A stretch of DNA of 64,000 bases from Candidatus Electrothrix scaldis. Its GTDB lineage: Bacteria; Desulfobacterota; Desulfobulbia; Desulfobulbales; Desulfobulbaceae. Positions 25,973 through 34,872 of this stretch are shown here, piece after piece; within the stretch, counting starts at the first letter, position 1, and each line of letters begins with the position of its first letter. The position numbers and the translations under genes were made by a program. The notes under the pieces were generated by a model. That model saw only the letters and a program-made list of their open reading frames with translations, was not told the origin of the DNA and made no database searches. The DNA lies in assembly GCA_033584155.1 (NCBI GenBank), contig CP138355.1:434001-498000 (forward strand), in the 5' to 3' direction.

Positions 25973-28036
25973 TTACATATCCAAAGTAAAGCGCAACCAG
26001 AACGCCTGTCCCGGACTGACAGCATAGTTGATCGTATCATACCCGCTCCAGGCCGCCTGGCTGTAATGCTCATCAAAGAGGTTATCCACATCCAGGTTGA
26101 CCTGCCAGCCTGTACCATTCTCGGTGATTCCCCCATAGCCCAGCGAGGCATCGGTCACATCATAGCCCTCGTATGAGATGGTGTTGGCCCCGTCAATATA
26201 ATAGCTGTCCACATGGCGCCACTTCATCCTGCCGCTGAAGCCGGAAGCCGCGTGATAGCGCAGGCCCAGGTTAGTGGTGTACTCGGGCACCCCGGTGACC
26301 TCCTTGCCCACCATTGCGGGATCCGGGTTGCTGGTGATCTCGGTGTTGATCAGGGTGATATCCCCGAACAGCTCAAAGCCGGGGATGCCTGGACGCAGGG
26401 TTGCGGACAGCTCCAACCCTTCCCGCCGAGTCTCTCCCAGATTGACATAGATGCCGGAACCGGAGGGGTATTCCTGAATCTCATCCTCGGTATCAATCAG
26501 GAACAGGGCCAGATCAGCCGTGAGCAGGTCACTGGGCTCAAAGAGGAATCCGGTCTCGTACTGATGCACCGTGGTGGCGGTGTCCCCGGCAGCTGAATTG
26601 TACTTGAGCACATCCGAGGGCAAGGCAAAGCCCTGAGTGTAGCTGGCCCGGAAGTCCAGGGTCTCGTGTAAGCTGCTGAGGAAACCGATCTTCGGACTCA
26701 GATGATCATAATCGTTCATGTCCGAGGTCGATGGCGTGGAACCGGGATCATTGTTCTCATAATCCCCGGAAAAGGTATCGTAGCGCAGCCCCAACCAAGG
26801 CTTGAAGAGCGGGTGGAGGTCGTAATCTGCCTGACCGAACAGGGAAAGGGTATTGATGGTGAAATCCCGGTCCTGGGTTTGCTCGCTACGGACCCGGTTC
26901 TCGGTATTATAGCGGGCCCATTCCGTGGCCTCATGCAGGTACTCAATCCCGGCAACACCCTTCAACTCCCGATCAGCAATACTTTCGCTGAAGTTATAGC
27001 TGGTTCCGGTGCCGTAGACCATGCGATCATAGAAGCGCTCGGTCTGTCCGCCCGGATCATAACCGAACTTGGCAAAGCGGGTGAAATCCTGTTGGGTGGA
27101 GTATGCCCAGGCCAGGACGCGCCGGTCCCCGCTCAGGTTATAGCCCAGGTCAAGGCGTTCCGTGGTAAAGGCCTTATCGCCGCCGTCATCCTCGGCATTG
27201 ACCGCCTGGTGACGGGCAGCTTCCTCATCATCAAACTGATACTTGGGGATGTAGCCTGGGGCATCCCATTCCGAGGCATGAACACGAACCGAGAAGGCGG
27301 CATCCAGCTCCGGGGTGGCCTGCCAGCCCAGCCGCCCGCTGAAGTTGCCGCGCAGCCAGGAAGAGTTGTCCTGATACCCTCCTGTGGAGGAATACTGAAG
27401 GGCTGTGTTCAGTTGCAGGCTATCGCTGAGGGCATGACCAAAGACATGCTGGAAATCATATGATTCATAGGAACCTGCGGTGGTCTGCACGGTATTATAT
27501 TCTCCGCTCTTGCGGGTATGAAAGGAGATGGCCCCGCCTCTGGCGAAATTACCGAACAGCGGCGAGGACGGCCCCTTAAAGACCTCCACCCGGTCCAGTT
27601 CCAGCGGGATAATCACGTTCATATCCGCATAGCCATCAGCATGGGATTCCCCCTCATTGAGAAGAATACCGTCAACCGCAATGGCGGCATCACCGCCGTG
27701 CCCGGCATTCTGAAAACCGCGAATGGCAAATTCATTAGCCACCCCGCCCATGCCGTAACGATGGATCTCAATACCTGGGATCTCTTCCAGGATTTCTTCC
27801 GGTTGGGATAGTTTGACTTCCTGGATCTCATCCATGTCCACCATATTGACGGTGCCCGGTTGGTCAGCCGGGGTAATGGCCTCGCCTTTGACCGTGATTT
27901 CATCCATAAGAATGACCTGATCATTATCAGGTGAGGATGCGGCCTGCACGCTATGGGGCAGGACTGTATGAGGCAGGACCGTTGCTGTCAGGGCCAGGGT
28001 GCTGAAAATCTTTTTTCTGAATGGAGCGTGATGCAT
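25973..28036 (-). CDS. TonB-dependent outer-membrane receptor
   Basis: The 687-residue receptor has a signal peptide (STLALTATVLPHTVLPHSVQ), a TonB-box-like DEITVKGEA, and a plug with LEEIPGIEIHRYGMGGVANE and LDRVEVFKGPSSPLFGNFAR. The full barrel ends AFWLRFTLDM. It is second in a two-gene unit behind the NikL-like gene, controlled by the NikR-type box at 28937-28963. A nickel or cobalt chelate is the likely substrate. A 23-bp repeat array begins within a few bases after the stop codon. Confidence 0.92.
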   Translation of the reverse strand: MHHAPFRKKIFSTLALTATVLPHTVLPHSVQAASSPDNDQVILMDEITVKGEAITPADQPGTVNMVDMDEIQEVKLSQPEEILEEIPGIEIHRYGMGGVANEFAIRGFQNAGHGGDAAIAVDGILLNEGESHADGYADMNVIIPLELDRVEVFKGPSSPLFGNFARGGAISFHTRKSGEYNTVQTTAGSYESYDFQHVFGHALSDSLQLNTALQYSSTGGYQDNSSWLRGNFSGRLGWQATPELDAAFSVRVHASEWDAPGYIPKYQFDDEEAARHQAVNAEDDGGDKAFTTERLDLGYNLSGDRRVLAWAYSTQQDFTRFAKFGYDPGGQTERFYDRMVYGTGTSYNFSESIADRELKGVAGIEYLHEATEWARYNTENRVRSEQTQDRDFTINTLSLFGQADYDLHPLFKPWLGLRYDTFSGDYENNDPGSTPSTSDMNDYDHLSPKIGFLSSLHETLDFRASYTQGFALPSDVLKYNSAAGDTATTVHQYETGFLFEPSDLLTADLALFLIDTEDEIQEYPSGSGIYVNLGETRREGLELSATLRPGIPGFELFGDITLINTEITSNPDPAMVGKEVTGVPEYTTNLGLRYHAASGFSGRMKWRHVDSYYIDGANTISYEGYDVTDASLGYGGITENGTGWQVNLDVDNLFDEHYSQAAWSGYDTINYAVSPGQAFWLRFTLDM

Positions 28037-28263
28037 GTTGTCTTGTCGCGTTAAAAGGTTAAGAGAGTAAGAGAATAAGGAATTCCTGCCAGGAAGCAGG
28101 GAACGATTCCATAGATATTGTCATTGATAGCAAAAGGGTGGGAGAGCAAAGATTCTCCCCTCGGCTGCGGAGATGGGGTGTTCACCTCAGGACCGGCATA
28201 CTGGAGCCTTATACACAGAGTGCCAGCGCAGAGAGATGAATATATGCAGCTTCAGGGAGAAAT

Positions 28264-28878
28264 TCAGCATTCTGTGAGCATCCCCTTATTCTTCTGCTGT
28301 GCCTTGAAATAGGCTGCGATGCCTGCCAGCCCCAGGATATAGCCGATGCCGCCAAGGATATCCTGAAGGGTTGGTCCATGCTCGCTGGACTGGGCCAGCA
28401 TACGCTTGACCGGGGCGAGCTCCCTGTCGATGGTCTCCTGCATGACCTGCTGCATCTGCTGAAGAGGGATGCTGGTTTCCGCCCCAGCAGCAGGAGTTGC
28501 GGCTGGGACTATGGGCGTCTCTGGAGCAGCGCTGAGGTAATCAGCCGCCTCCAGCAGCCATTCTCCCCGATGCCCGTCGCCTGCCTGAACAATAATCCGC
28601 AGGTCCAGGTGCTTATTTTGCGCTTCATTAGGAATAGTAAAACGGAACAGGCCTTGCTCATCGGTACGGCTGGAGAATAATTGCTTGCCACTGGCTGCAT
28701 CCTCCACGATGATGTCAGCGTTCTTGGGCTTGCGTCCGCCGCTAAAGGCAGTTTCCCCGACAATGGCATCCCCTTCTCCATAGGCAAAGACCCGCACCTT
28801 ATGGGCCAGGGTGGTATTGGGGGAAAGGAAGAGTATTGCGGAAAGGATGGTTAAACAGAAAAGGATGTTGTTGCGCAT
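28264..28878 (-). CDS. NikL-like membrane-anchored periplasmic protein
   Basis: The 204-residue protein starts MRNNILFCLTILSAILFLSP; the start is supported by GGGAG upstream. A signal peptide ends LAHKVRVFAYGEGDAI, whose exposed His and VxxFAYxEGD pattern match the NikL/CbiL family. A carboxypeptidase-like beta domain follows (RTDEQGLFRFTIPN, with DGHRGEW), then a coiled segment (IPLQQMQQVMQETIDREL) and a C-terminal membrane helix. The family accompanies nickel and cobalt importers and is thought to handle metal in the periplasm. Here it precedes a TonB receptor instead of ECF components. Confidence 0.8.
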   Translation of the reverse strand: MRNNILFCLTILSAILFLSPNTTLAHKVRVFAYGEGDAIVGETAFSGGRKPKNADIIVEDAASGKQLFSSRTDEQGLFRFTIPNEAQNKHLDLRIIVQAGDGHRGEWLLEAADYLSAAPETPIVPAATPAAGAETSIPLQQMQQVMQETIDRELAPVKRMLAQSSEHGPTLQDILGGIGYILGLAGIAAYFKAQQKNKGMLTEC

Positions 28879-28936
28879 AAGTAACTCCCGAGTTGTCTGA
28901 TGCTGACGAGGTGTAGCCTGGTAGGCGACCCTGCAT

Positions 28937-28963
28937 ATCACACATTTTTATATTTCGTGTTAC
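28937..28963. promoter_or_regulatory. NikR-type inverted repeat, copy E
   Basis: ATCACAC, 13 nt and GTGTTAC, with one arm imperfect. It is located downstream of the -10-like TATGCT. Confidence 0.55.
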
Positions 28964-28988
28964 TTAGCATATTATGACCAGCCTGCAC

Positions 28989-29008
28989 AATGAGGTGAAG
29001 AGCTCATT
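28989..29008 (-). promoter_or_regulatory. Common island palindrome, copy E
   Basis: The coding strand reads AATGAGCTCTTCACCTCATT then GTGCAGG. It lies 25 bp from the NikR-type box. Confidence 0.65.
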
Positions 29009-29030
29009 TCACCAGGCATATTTCCCGTGC

Positions 29031-29453
29031 CTACGGGGCGAAACGGGTGAGGACAGGTGGATTCTCGCTGGAGGCGCGGCCTTCTCCACACCGCAAGGGT
29101 ATGTCCGCCTTGTGGGATTGGTTCACGGGAAACATCGGGGGAGCGGCAGGAAGGGAGTCACCTTGCTGACTCCCCCGGTACCAGCATGCTGACACCCCAG
29201 GTATCAGCATGCTGACTCGCCAAGTACCAGCATGCTGACTCGCCAGGTACCAGCATGCTGACTTTGAGCCGACGAGAGCCGTATCGTTGCTGATAGACAC
29301 CGAGTAGCCAAAATTATTACGATCATCCTTGTCTGAGGCCAACAGCTTCAGCCCTGTAGGCGAATCAGTGGCCGCCTGCATCTGGTGCGGCAAAAATGCT
29401 GTTGCCAATAGAAACACTGCCAGTATCGGCCTTGATCGTTGCCTGTTCATCAT
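29031..29453 (-). pseudogene. FG-GAP-type secreted protein truncated by 23-bp repeats
   Basis: A signal peptide (ILAVFLLATAFLPHQMQA) is followed by one FG-GAP-like unit (LLASDKDDRNNFGYSVSISN, then DTALVGS), and then the frame enters the 23-bp array. It reads on as a low-complexity tail (ACWYLASQHAGT) to a stop at 29031. Normal relatives contain many FG-GAP units forming a beta-propeller, so this is a stump. A good ribosome-binding site (GAGGAG) remains. Confidence 0.7.
29165..29262. repeat. 23-bp tandem repeat array, family 3, copy 1
   Basis: GCTGAC recurs at 29165, 29188, 29211, 29234 and 29257. The unit is TACCAGCATGCTGACTCGCC plus AGG and contains the palindrome CAGCATGCTG. A related array is at 41183-41234. 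Confidence 0.9.
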
Positions 29454-29625
29454 ACTCCTCCTTGTTGAATAGTTGTTCATCTTTAAAGGAAAGTATCGAA
29501 CAGAACGGAAAGGAAATGCCAAGGCAAAGATATATCCCGTTTGAGATAACCCCTTGATAAAACGTAACGCACTGAGTACAATCAGCACAGGCGATGGAAC
29601 AAGGAAGAATCCGGTTGGAGGCAGT

Positions 29626-29850
29626 ATGAACATAGATATCAAGAAGGCGGAGACCTGCTTTGCCGACCTGCTTAAAAAAACGGTTGCGGGCAGTGACATC
29701 ACCATTACTCAGGAAGGCATGCCCGTTATCAGGCTGGTGGCTGTGCGGAAAAAACCGGCCAAGAAGCGCCAGTTCGGCAGCGCAAAGGGCCTGATTCGTA
29801 TGGCCGATGACTTCGATCAAACCCCGGACGATTTCAAGGAGTACATGTGA
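29626..29850 (+). CDS. Phd/YefM-type antitoxin
   Basis: The 74-residue protein starts MNIDIKKAETCFADLLKKTV after GGAGG. It has the Phd/YefM-like N-terminal DNA-binding fold, with ITITQEGMPVIRLVAV as the typical central strand-turn, and a charged C-terminal toxin-binding tail (DDFDQTPDDFKEYM). It ends in TGA overlapping the start of the PIN-domain toxin gene (ATGA). The pair should autoregulate its own promoter. An upstream in-frame ATG at 29554 lacks a ribosome-binding site. Confidence 0.85.
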   Translation: MNIDIKKAETCFADLLKKTVAGSDITITQEGMPVIRLVAVRKKPAKKRQFGSAKGLIRMADDFDQTPDDFKEYM

Positions 29851-30236
29851 TGCGGGTGCTCCTTGATACCTGCGCATTCCTTTGGTTTATCGGCGGTAGC
29901 GAGCGTCTGAGCCGTCCGGCCCGCGACCTCATGGAGGACTTTGACAACAGTCTATACCTGAGTCTGGCCTCCCTCTGGGAGATCGCGATCAAAATCAACA
30001 TAGGCAAACTGGAACTTGCCCAGCCCTTTGCTACCCTTATCCCGGAGCAGCTCGAAACGCACCAGATCAAGCTGCTTCAGATACATCCAGACCATCTTTC
30101 CCGGCTGCTGGATCTTCCCCTGCATCACAGAGATCCGTTTGATCGACTGATTATTGCCCAAGCCATTTGTGAAAGACTGCCTATTATCAGCTGCGACCAA
30201 AATTTTCCCGCTTATCCAGTCAAGCTCATCTGGTAA
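29850..30236 (+). CDS. PIN-domain (VapC-like) toxin
   Basis: The 128-residue protein starts MRVLLDTCAFLWFIGG, with the first catalytic aspartate of the PIN fold in LLDTCAFLW. It has the conserved SLASLWEIAIKINIGKLEL middle and HHRDPFDRLIIAQA with the second acidic pair. The third site is ISCDQNF. It should be an RNase held in check by the antitoxin encoded by the overlapping gene before it. The cassette is transcribed opposite to the metal island and looks like an independent insert. Confidence 0.87.
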   Translation: MRVLLDTCAFLWFIGGSERLSRPARDLMEDFDNSLYLSLASLWEIAIKINIGKLELAQPFATLIPEQLETHQIKLLQIHPDHLSRLLDLPLHHRDPFDRLIIAQAICERLPIISCDQNFPAYPVKLIW

Positions 30237-30261
30237 AGCATCCGACACAAGGGGATGGTAT

Positions 30262-31023
30262 TCACTGCACCGACCCCAGCGGCAACACCACCGGGATCCC
30301 ATCAATCTCCCGAATCAGGGCATGCATACCAAAGACCTCACGGATAGTCGCAGGCGTCATGACCTCGCGATCCCCGCAGGCGTGCAGCCCCCCATCCTTA
30401 ATCAGGACAAAACGATCCGCATAGCGCAGGGCTATGGTCAGATCGTGGAGCACGGTGATGGTGAGCAGGTTCAGATCCAGGGTGACCTCTCGCAGGATGG
30501 ACATGGTCTCCAGCTGATTGCGCACATCCAAATGGTTGACCGGCTCATCCAGGAGCAGCACCTTGGGTTCCTGAACCAGGGCACGGGCAATGACCACCTT
30601 CTGCAACTCGCCGCCGGACAGCTCCGTGGTCTCGCGCAGGGCCAGCCGTTCCATATCCAGCCGTTGCAGCACGTCTTCCACCACCTCCAGGTCACGGGGC
30701 GTGACAGTGCGCCCGAAATGGGGCTTCCTGCCCAGGAGCACTGCATCAAAGACCGTGCAGAGCACCCCGCCGCTTTTCTGCGGCATATAGCCGATCCGAC
30801 GAGCGATCTCCTTGCCGGACATCCCCTTGAGAGACACGCCCTCCACCAGCACCGTGCCCTGTTTGGGCTTGAGGATACCGTTGATGGTCTTGAGCAGGGT
30901 GGACTTGCCGGAGCCATTCACTCCGAGCAGAGCTGCCATCTCACCCCGTCCCAGGCGAAAGCTGATATCCTGGAGGATGGGCCTGCCGTTAAAGGCAAAG
31001 GAGAGTTGATCAAGTGCCAGCAT
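30262..31023 (-). CDS. ABC transporter ATP-binding protein (FecE/BtuD type)
   Basis: The 253-residue ATPase has a Walker A (LLGVNGSGKSTLLKTI), a signature (LSGGELQKVVIARAL), a Walker B (VLLLDEPVNHLD) and an H-loop (TVLHD). It is the energy unit for the FecCD-type permease encoded 2 bp upstream in the same unit. The group moves metal chelates or cobalamin across the inner membrane. The unit starts with fmdE and a methyltransferase and carries the island palindrome, so a nickel, cobalt or molybdenum-related chelate is possible. The exact cargo is not known. Confidence 0.88.
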   Translation of the reverse strand: MLALDQLSFAFNGRPILQDISFRLGRGEMAALLGVNGSGKSTLLKTINGILKPKQGTVLVEGVSLKGMSGKEIARRIGYMPQKSGGVLCTVFDAVLLGRKPHFGRTVTPRDLEVVEDVLQRLDMERLALRETTELSGGELQKVVIARALVQEPKVLLLDEPVNHLDVRNQLETMSILREVTLDLNLLTITVLHDLTIALRYADRFVLIKDGGLHACGDREVMTPATIREVFGMHALIREIDGIPVVLPLGSVQ

Positions 31024-31025
31024 AG

Positions 31026-32111
31026 TTAGTTCTTGCGCCTCCGGGTCAGGAGATAGAGAAAGAGCGGTGCTCCGGCAAAGGAAGTGATAATACCCACCGG
31101 CAGAATGACCGGCGGAATCAGGCTGCGGGCAATGATGTCTGAGATAAGCAGCAGCAGGGCTCCAGTCAAGGCCGAGGAGATGAGCAGGTAGCGGTAGTCG
31201 TTGCCCACAAAGAGGCGGGCCAGATGGGGGGCCATCAGGCCGATAAAGCCGATTATGCCGAGAAAGGCTGTGGTCACGGCCACGGTCAGGGCGGAGAAGA
31301 GCATGGCCGTGATGCGCAGATTCCGCACCCGGATGCCGAGGCTGGCCGCCACCTCATCCCCCCAGAGCAGGGCATTCTGCTCCCAGCGCCCGACCAGGAA
31401 GAAGGCAAAGGCCAGGACCACGGTGATCCCGATCAGGATGTTTTCGGTCCAGCCCGCTTTGCCCAGATCTCCGAAGGTCCAGAAGACCGAGGCCGCCACC
31501 TGGATATCATCGGCAAAATACTGGAGCAGCATGGTGGCAGCCCCGAAAAAGGCGGACAAGGCCACCCCGGCCAGGATCACGGCCTCAGTGCTCACACCCT
31601 TGAGTGAGGCGAGCAGCAAGATAAAGAGCACTGCCAGCAGGGACCCGGCAAAGGCACAGAGCACCACCAGGTTGGGCAGACTGATACTGACCGCCGCAGA
31701 TGCGCCGGACGAGGCGGAATGAGTCTGCCCTGCCCCGAGGAAGATAATGGCAAAGGCCGCACCAAAGGCCGCTCCCTGGGAAACTCCGATGGTAAAGGGA
31801 GAGGCTAGCGGATTCTTCAGCACATTCTGCATCACGGCTCCGGCTATACCGAGGCTACCGCCAGCCAGGACCGCTGCCGCCGTTCTGGGCAGGCGGATCT
31901 GCTGGATGACATGGGCGGTGCGACCTGTGGTTTCCCAATCAGCCAAGGCCGAGAGGATCTCGCGCCAGGGCAAGGCCAGGGAGCCGGTGTGAAGGGAAAG
32001 CCCGGCTGCAAGGGTGAGCAGCATCAGCAAACTGAAGCTGAACAGGTTCTTCCTGCGGAGGAGACGGAGGTAATCCTCAGCAAGGGAGGAGTTGACAGAG
32101 GACATCGTCAC
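31026..32111 (-). CDS. FecCD-type ABC transporter permease
   Basis: The 361-residue permease has about ten hydrophobic segments and the family stretches RLPRTAAAVLAGGSLGIAGA, QNVLKNPLASPFTIGVSQGA and GFIGLMAPHLARLFVGNDYR. It belongs to the type II importer class used for siderophores, heme and vitamin B12. It lies between the binding-protein and ATPase genes, with 9 bp to the former and 2 bp to the latter. Confidence 0.92.
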   Translation of the reverse strand: MTMSSVNSSLAEDYLRLLRRKNLFSFSLLMLLTLAAGLSLHTGSLALPWREILSALADWETTGRTAHVIQQIRLPRTAAAVLAGGSLGIAGAVMQNVLKNPLASPFTIGVSQGAAFGAAFAIIFLGAGQTHSASSGASAAVSISLPNLVVLCAFAGSLLAVLFILLLASLKGVSTEAVILAGVALSAFFGAATMLLQYFADDIQVAASVFWTFGDLGKAGWTENILIGITVVLAFAFFLVGRWEQNALLWGDEVAASLGIRVRNLRITAMLFSALTVAVTTAFLGIIGFIGLMAPHLARLFVGNDYRYLLISSALTGALLLLISDIIARSLIPPVILPVGIITSFAGAPLFLYLLTRRRKN

Positions 32112-32120
32112 AGTTCCCGC

Positions 32121-33227
32121 TTAGTTTCCGAGTACCAGCTGCTGAAAGCCGCCGTATTCCTTTTTCAGGGCCTCATACCCCTTCATACCGATAAAGGCCT
32201 GAAAGATCTCGTCTGCCTTGCTCGCAGGCTCAATATCCTGGAAACGATCTGAGTACAGCGTCTTGCCGATGACATAGGCATCCGCATAGGCGATCTCGAT
32301 ATTGGTGTGATAGAGGTTATAGGGCATGAGCAGATAGACCTGCTGCTTTTGCACCGCCTGGAGCTGCTGGTAAAAGCCAGGCTTCTTCTGGTAATCCGCT
32401 TGCACGGTTTCCAATCCCCCCGCATCAAGAAAGATACGCTCCGGGTTCCAGGCCAGGATCTGTTCCGGGTCAATGAAGATATGACCAGCTCGATTGACTT
32501 CCGCAGCCACGTTCTTTCCACCTGCCCAAGCCAGCGGCGCATAGAAGGCCTCGGTGCTGGTAATCCCCTGGGCCCCCTTAAAGGAGATGGCCCCAACATA
32601 GGCTGCCTGCTGTTCGGTCTTGCTGATCCCGGCAGTCCGCCGGGCCAGGTCCGCTTCTATCTGATCAATCTGCGCAATAAGCTGGGTTGAGCGCTCACTG
32701 CGCCCGAGCAAATCGCCCAGCAGGGTCAATGCCGTGCGGACGCTCGGCACATCCAGCACACCGGGCTGCCCATAATTCAAGGCAAAGACCGACCGTCCTG
32801 TCTTCTGCTCAATGATCTCAATCTGACTCGCCTCCAGCCCCATCGCGATGATCACATCTGGCCAGAGTTCGATGATCCGCTCAAAGTCGGGTAACTTGCC
32901 ACCCGCCCCTCCTTCACCGATAACCGGCAACTTCGGGGCAAGATCAACCGTCGCTAACCCGTAGAGCCGACCTGCAACAAGCCGTCGTTGCTCAATCCGT
33001 TCCATACCCACCACCAGATCCAGACTCTGCATATAAACCAAAAAGCGCAAGGCCCCGCCCAGAGGAACCACGGTCTGGATCTTCTCCGGCACCGTAACCC
33101 TCCGCCCATTCATATCGGTCAGAGTGCGTGAGCCAGCTTCAGCAGCTCCGGCGGTGCCAACACAAGCCAGCAAAAGGGATATAATCAGCAGAAACACTGC
33201 TGCCAGCTGGACGATAGATTTCTTCAT
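32121..33227 (-). CDS. Periplasmic substrate-binding protein of the FecB/BtuF type
   Basis: This protein of about 368 residues starts MKKSIVQLAAVFLLIISLLL, whose ATG overlaps the methyltransferase stop (ATGA). It has a signal peptide, the motif RTLTDMNGRRVTVPEKIQTV, and the two-lobed fold typical of class III binding proteins with a long linking helix. It should capture the chelate in the periplasm and deliver it to the FecCD permease. A cysteine in the signal region (LLLAC) suggests a possible lipoprotein, but the spacing is atypical. Confidence 0.87.
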   Translation of the reverse strand: MKKSIVQLAAVFLLIISLLLACVGTAGAAEAGSRTLTDMNGRRVTVPEKIQTVVPLGGALRFLVYMQSLDLVVGMERIEQRRLVAGRLYGLATVDLAPKLPVIGEGGAGGKLPDFERIIELWPDVIIAMGLEASQIEIIEQKTGRSVFALNYGQPGVLDVPSVRTALTLLGDLLGRSERSTQLIAQIDQIEADLARRTAGISKTEQQAAYVGAISFKGAQGITSTEAFYAPLAWAGGKNVAAEVNRAGHIFIDPEQILAWNPERIFLDAGGLETVQADYQKKPGFYQQLQAVQKQQVYLLMPYNLYHTNIEIAYADAYVIGKTLYSDRFQDIEPASKADEIFQAFIGMKGYEALKKEYGGFQQLVLGN

Positions 33228-34003
33228 ATTGCCTGCCATACCATGAGTCCTTTTTTCACATCTGTGCGGTGGGTAACTCTTCCGTTGGTACTGAAACGGG
33301 CCGTAATCTCCCGGATCAGGTCCAGGTTGGGCTCGGCCTCGGTCTGCATCCGCAACATGCCCTCAGCATGGGCAGCCGCCTCCTCTTCAGTCCCTTCCCA
33401 TTCCCAATGATCGCGGAACAACTCAAGCTCTGCGTTGATTCCCATAGCCGCTAAATGTCTCTGTACATTCCTGGCACCTGGAGGCGGGCCAAAGGTCTGG
33501 TCATGGGCCTGAAAGACTGCTTGAAGAAAGGAGTTTGCCCGTACTCCACCCCAACCGATATAGACGCACCAGTTGCGGGCACAGCGATTAAGTCGGGCCA
33601 CATCCTCGGGGCTGCGTACAGCCGGGGTCATGGCGACCCAGACGATGTCAAAGGCCTTTTCCAGCTGGTGTTTACTGACCGCAGCATCTCTCCAGGGCAT
33701 CTGTATAACATCGGCATTGCTTATGCCCTGCTCGACCTGTTCTTTCTTGAAACGAAGAATCATCTCAGCGGAAAGATCCAGCCCGGTCACGTGGGCGGCC
33801 CGCTGGGCCAGAGGCAGGGTATAGACTCCAGTGCCACAGCCAATATCAAGGATGGTTGCGCCATCAAGCTGGACACCACGATCCTCTGCCATCTTGATAA
33901 TTTTCTGCGTTTTGTTCAAATGTTTCTTATCAAAGGGCAGCGGGTATTTTTCCGCCATTTTTTCCCAGAATTCCTGGTTATCCTCTGGATTCGCTGCGCC
34001 CAT
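33224..34003 (-). CDS. SAM-dependent methyltransferase
   Basis: The 259-residue class I methyltransferase has motif I (TILDIGCGTGVYTLPLA) near residue 52 and motif II (VTGLDLSAEMILRFK). Later it has FDIVWVAMTPAV. It overlaps the binding-protein gene downstream and lies between fmdE and the ABC importer, so it could modify the imported chelate, a metallophore or a cofactor. This trio of FmdE, methyltransferase and FecBCD importer is the noteworthy arrangement. The substrate cannot be predicted. Confidence 0.85.
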   Translation of the reverse strand: MGAANPEDNQEFWEKMAEKYPLPFDKKHLNKTQKIIKMAEDRGVQLDGATILDIGCGTGVYTLPLAQRAAHVTGLDLSAEMILRFKKEQVEQGISNADVIQMPWRDAAVSKHQLEKAFDIVWVAMTPAVRSPEDVARLNRCARNWCVYIGWGGVRANSFLQAVFQAHDQTFGPPPGARNVQRHLAAMGINAELELFRDHWEWEGTEEEAAAHAEGMLRMQTEAEPNLDLIREITARFSTNGRVTHRTDVKKGLMVWQAI

Positions 34004-34004
34004 C

Positions 34005-34544
34005 TCACCACCCCCTGGAGTAATCCGGGAAGCAGCCCAGACAGAGCTTTTTCCCCTGATTTAAGCGGATCTTATGTTCCGGGGCGGCCTCACCGCATTC
34101 TTCACAGACAATGCTGTTGAAGATACGGGCCTTGCTGGGTGGCAGGTCTGCTGGTTCTGTGAAATTAAAGAGTTCCTCATCAGGGGAATTGAGGATCTTT
34201 TCCTGGAAGGCATCCCTGTCTGCCTGACTATGCCCGAGGCCCTGCAGTTTAAACATGACGCGGAGCTTGCGACCATCCTTGCGACTATAAAAGCTGAAGG
34301 CCTGTTTGCCGGTGTCGCGGTAAATCAGGTTACCCTTGCCGATGCTGCAACCTGTCAGCACTTGAATTGCATCCACACCGCAGGCATCATTTTCTGTCAC
34401 GCAGACCATCTCTTCGTCCGGGGAAAACTGCGCCTGCAAGCGGGTCTGGGCTGCCAGTGCGGCCCGGTAGCCGATAGCTAGGCCGGGGCAAGTATGACCG
34501 TGAAATGTAACGCATCGTTTCCAGTTCTCTTTTTCTTCAGACAT
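34005..34544 (-). CDS. FmdE family protein with zinc ribbon
   Basis: The 179-residue protein starts MSEEKENWKRC; a longer frame to 34652 would begin inside the promoter palindrome. It has the FmdE motif FHGHTCPGLAIGYRAA near residue 13, then CVTENDACGVDAIQVLTGC and GKGNLIYRDTGKQAFSFY. A C-terminal ribbon (CEECGE and CLGC) probably binds zinc. FmdE proteins are linked to molybdenum or tungsten formylmethanofuran dehydrogenase operons but their role is not settled. Here it leads a unit with a metal-chelate importer and the island palindrome, which suggests a role in metal handling. Confidence 0.85.
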   Translation of the reverse strand: MSEEKENWKRCVTFHGHTCPGLAIGYRAALAAQTRLQAQFSPDEEMVCVTENDACGVDAIQVLTGCSIGKGNLIYRDTGKQAFSFYSRKDGRKLRVMFKLQGLGHSQADRDAFQEKILNSPDEELFNFTEPADLPPSKARIFNSIVCEECGEAAPEHKIRLNQGKKLCLGCFPDYSRGW

Positions 34545-34613
34545 GGGCTTCTCCTTAAGGATTAATCGGGTAGCGGCGCACTCGCCGATAATTTGCTTTT
34601 CTGCACAATATTT

Positions 34614-34620
34614 GTGGTAC
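34614..34620. promoter_or_regulatory. Possible single NikR-type half-site
   Basis: GTGGTAC resembles one arm of the NikR-type box, but no matching partner lies 13 nt away. CACAA-TAT-TTGTG at 34604-34616 is an alternative small inverted repeat. Confidence 0.25.
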
Positions 34621-34650
34621 CTCAAGCTACCAAAGAGAGTGTGCCTGAAC

Positions 34651-34670
34651 AATAAGGCGAGCGTCTCATT
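34651..34670 (-). promoter_or_regulatory. Common island palindrome, copy F
   Basis: The coding strand reads AATGAGACGCTCGCCTTATT then GTTCAGG, upstream of the fmdE unit. Confidence 0.6.
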
Positions 34671-34872
34671 TTATCAGGAAACTTTCCCGAAGAGGGAGGA
34701 AAGGCGGGTGAGAGCAGGGAGGGAGAAAAGGTGAGTGGAAAGAAAAAAGGTTCTTTAAATTGATGAGATATGGATCACAAAAAGGTTTATTTTACAACGG
34801 AGTTTACCCGATTTTACCTGCTGACTTGGGAGTATTACCAGGGGGCACAGGCGCTATCGCTGTACGTGATTA

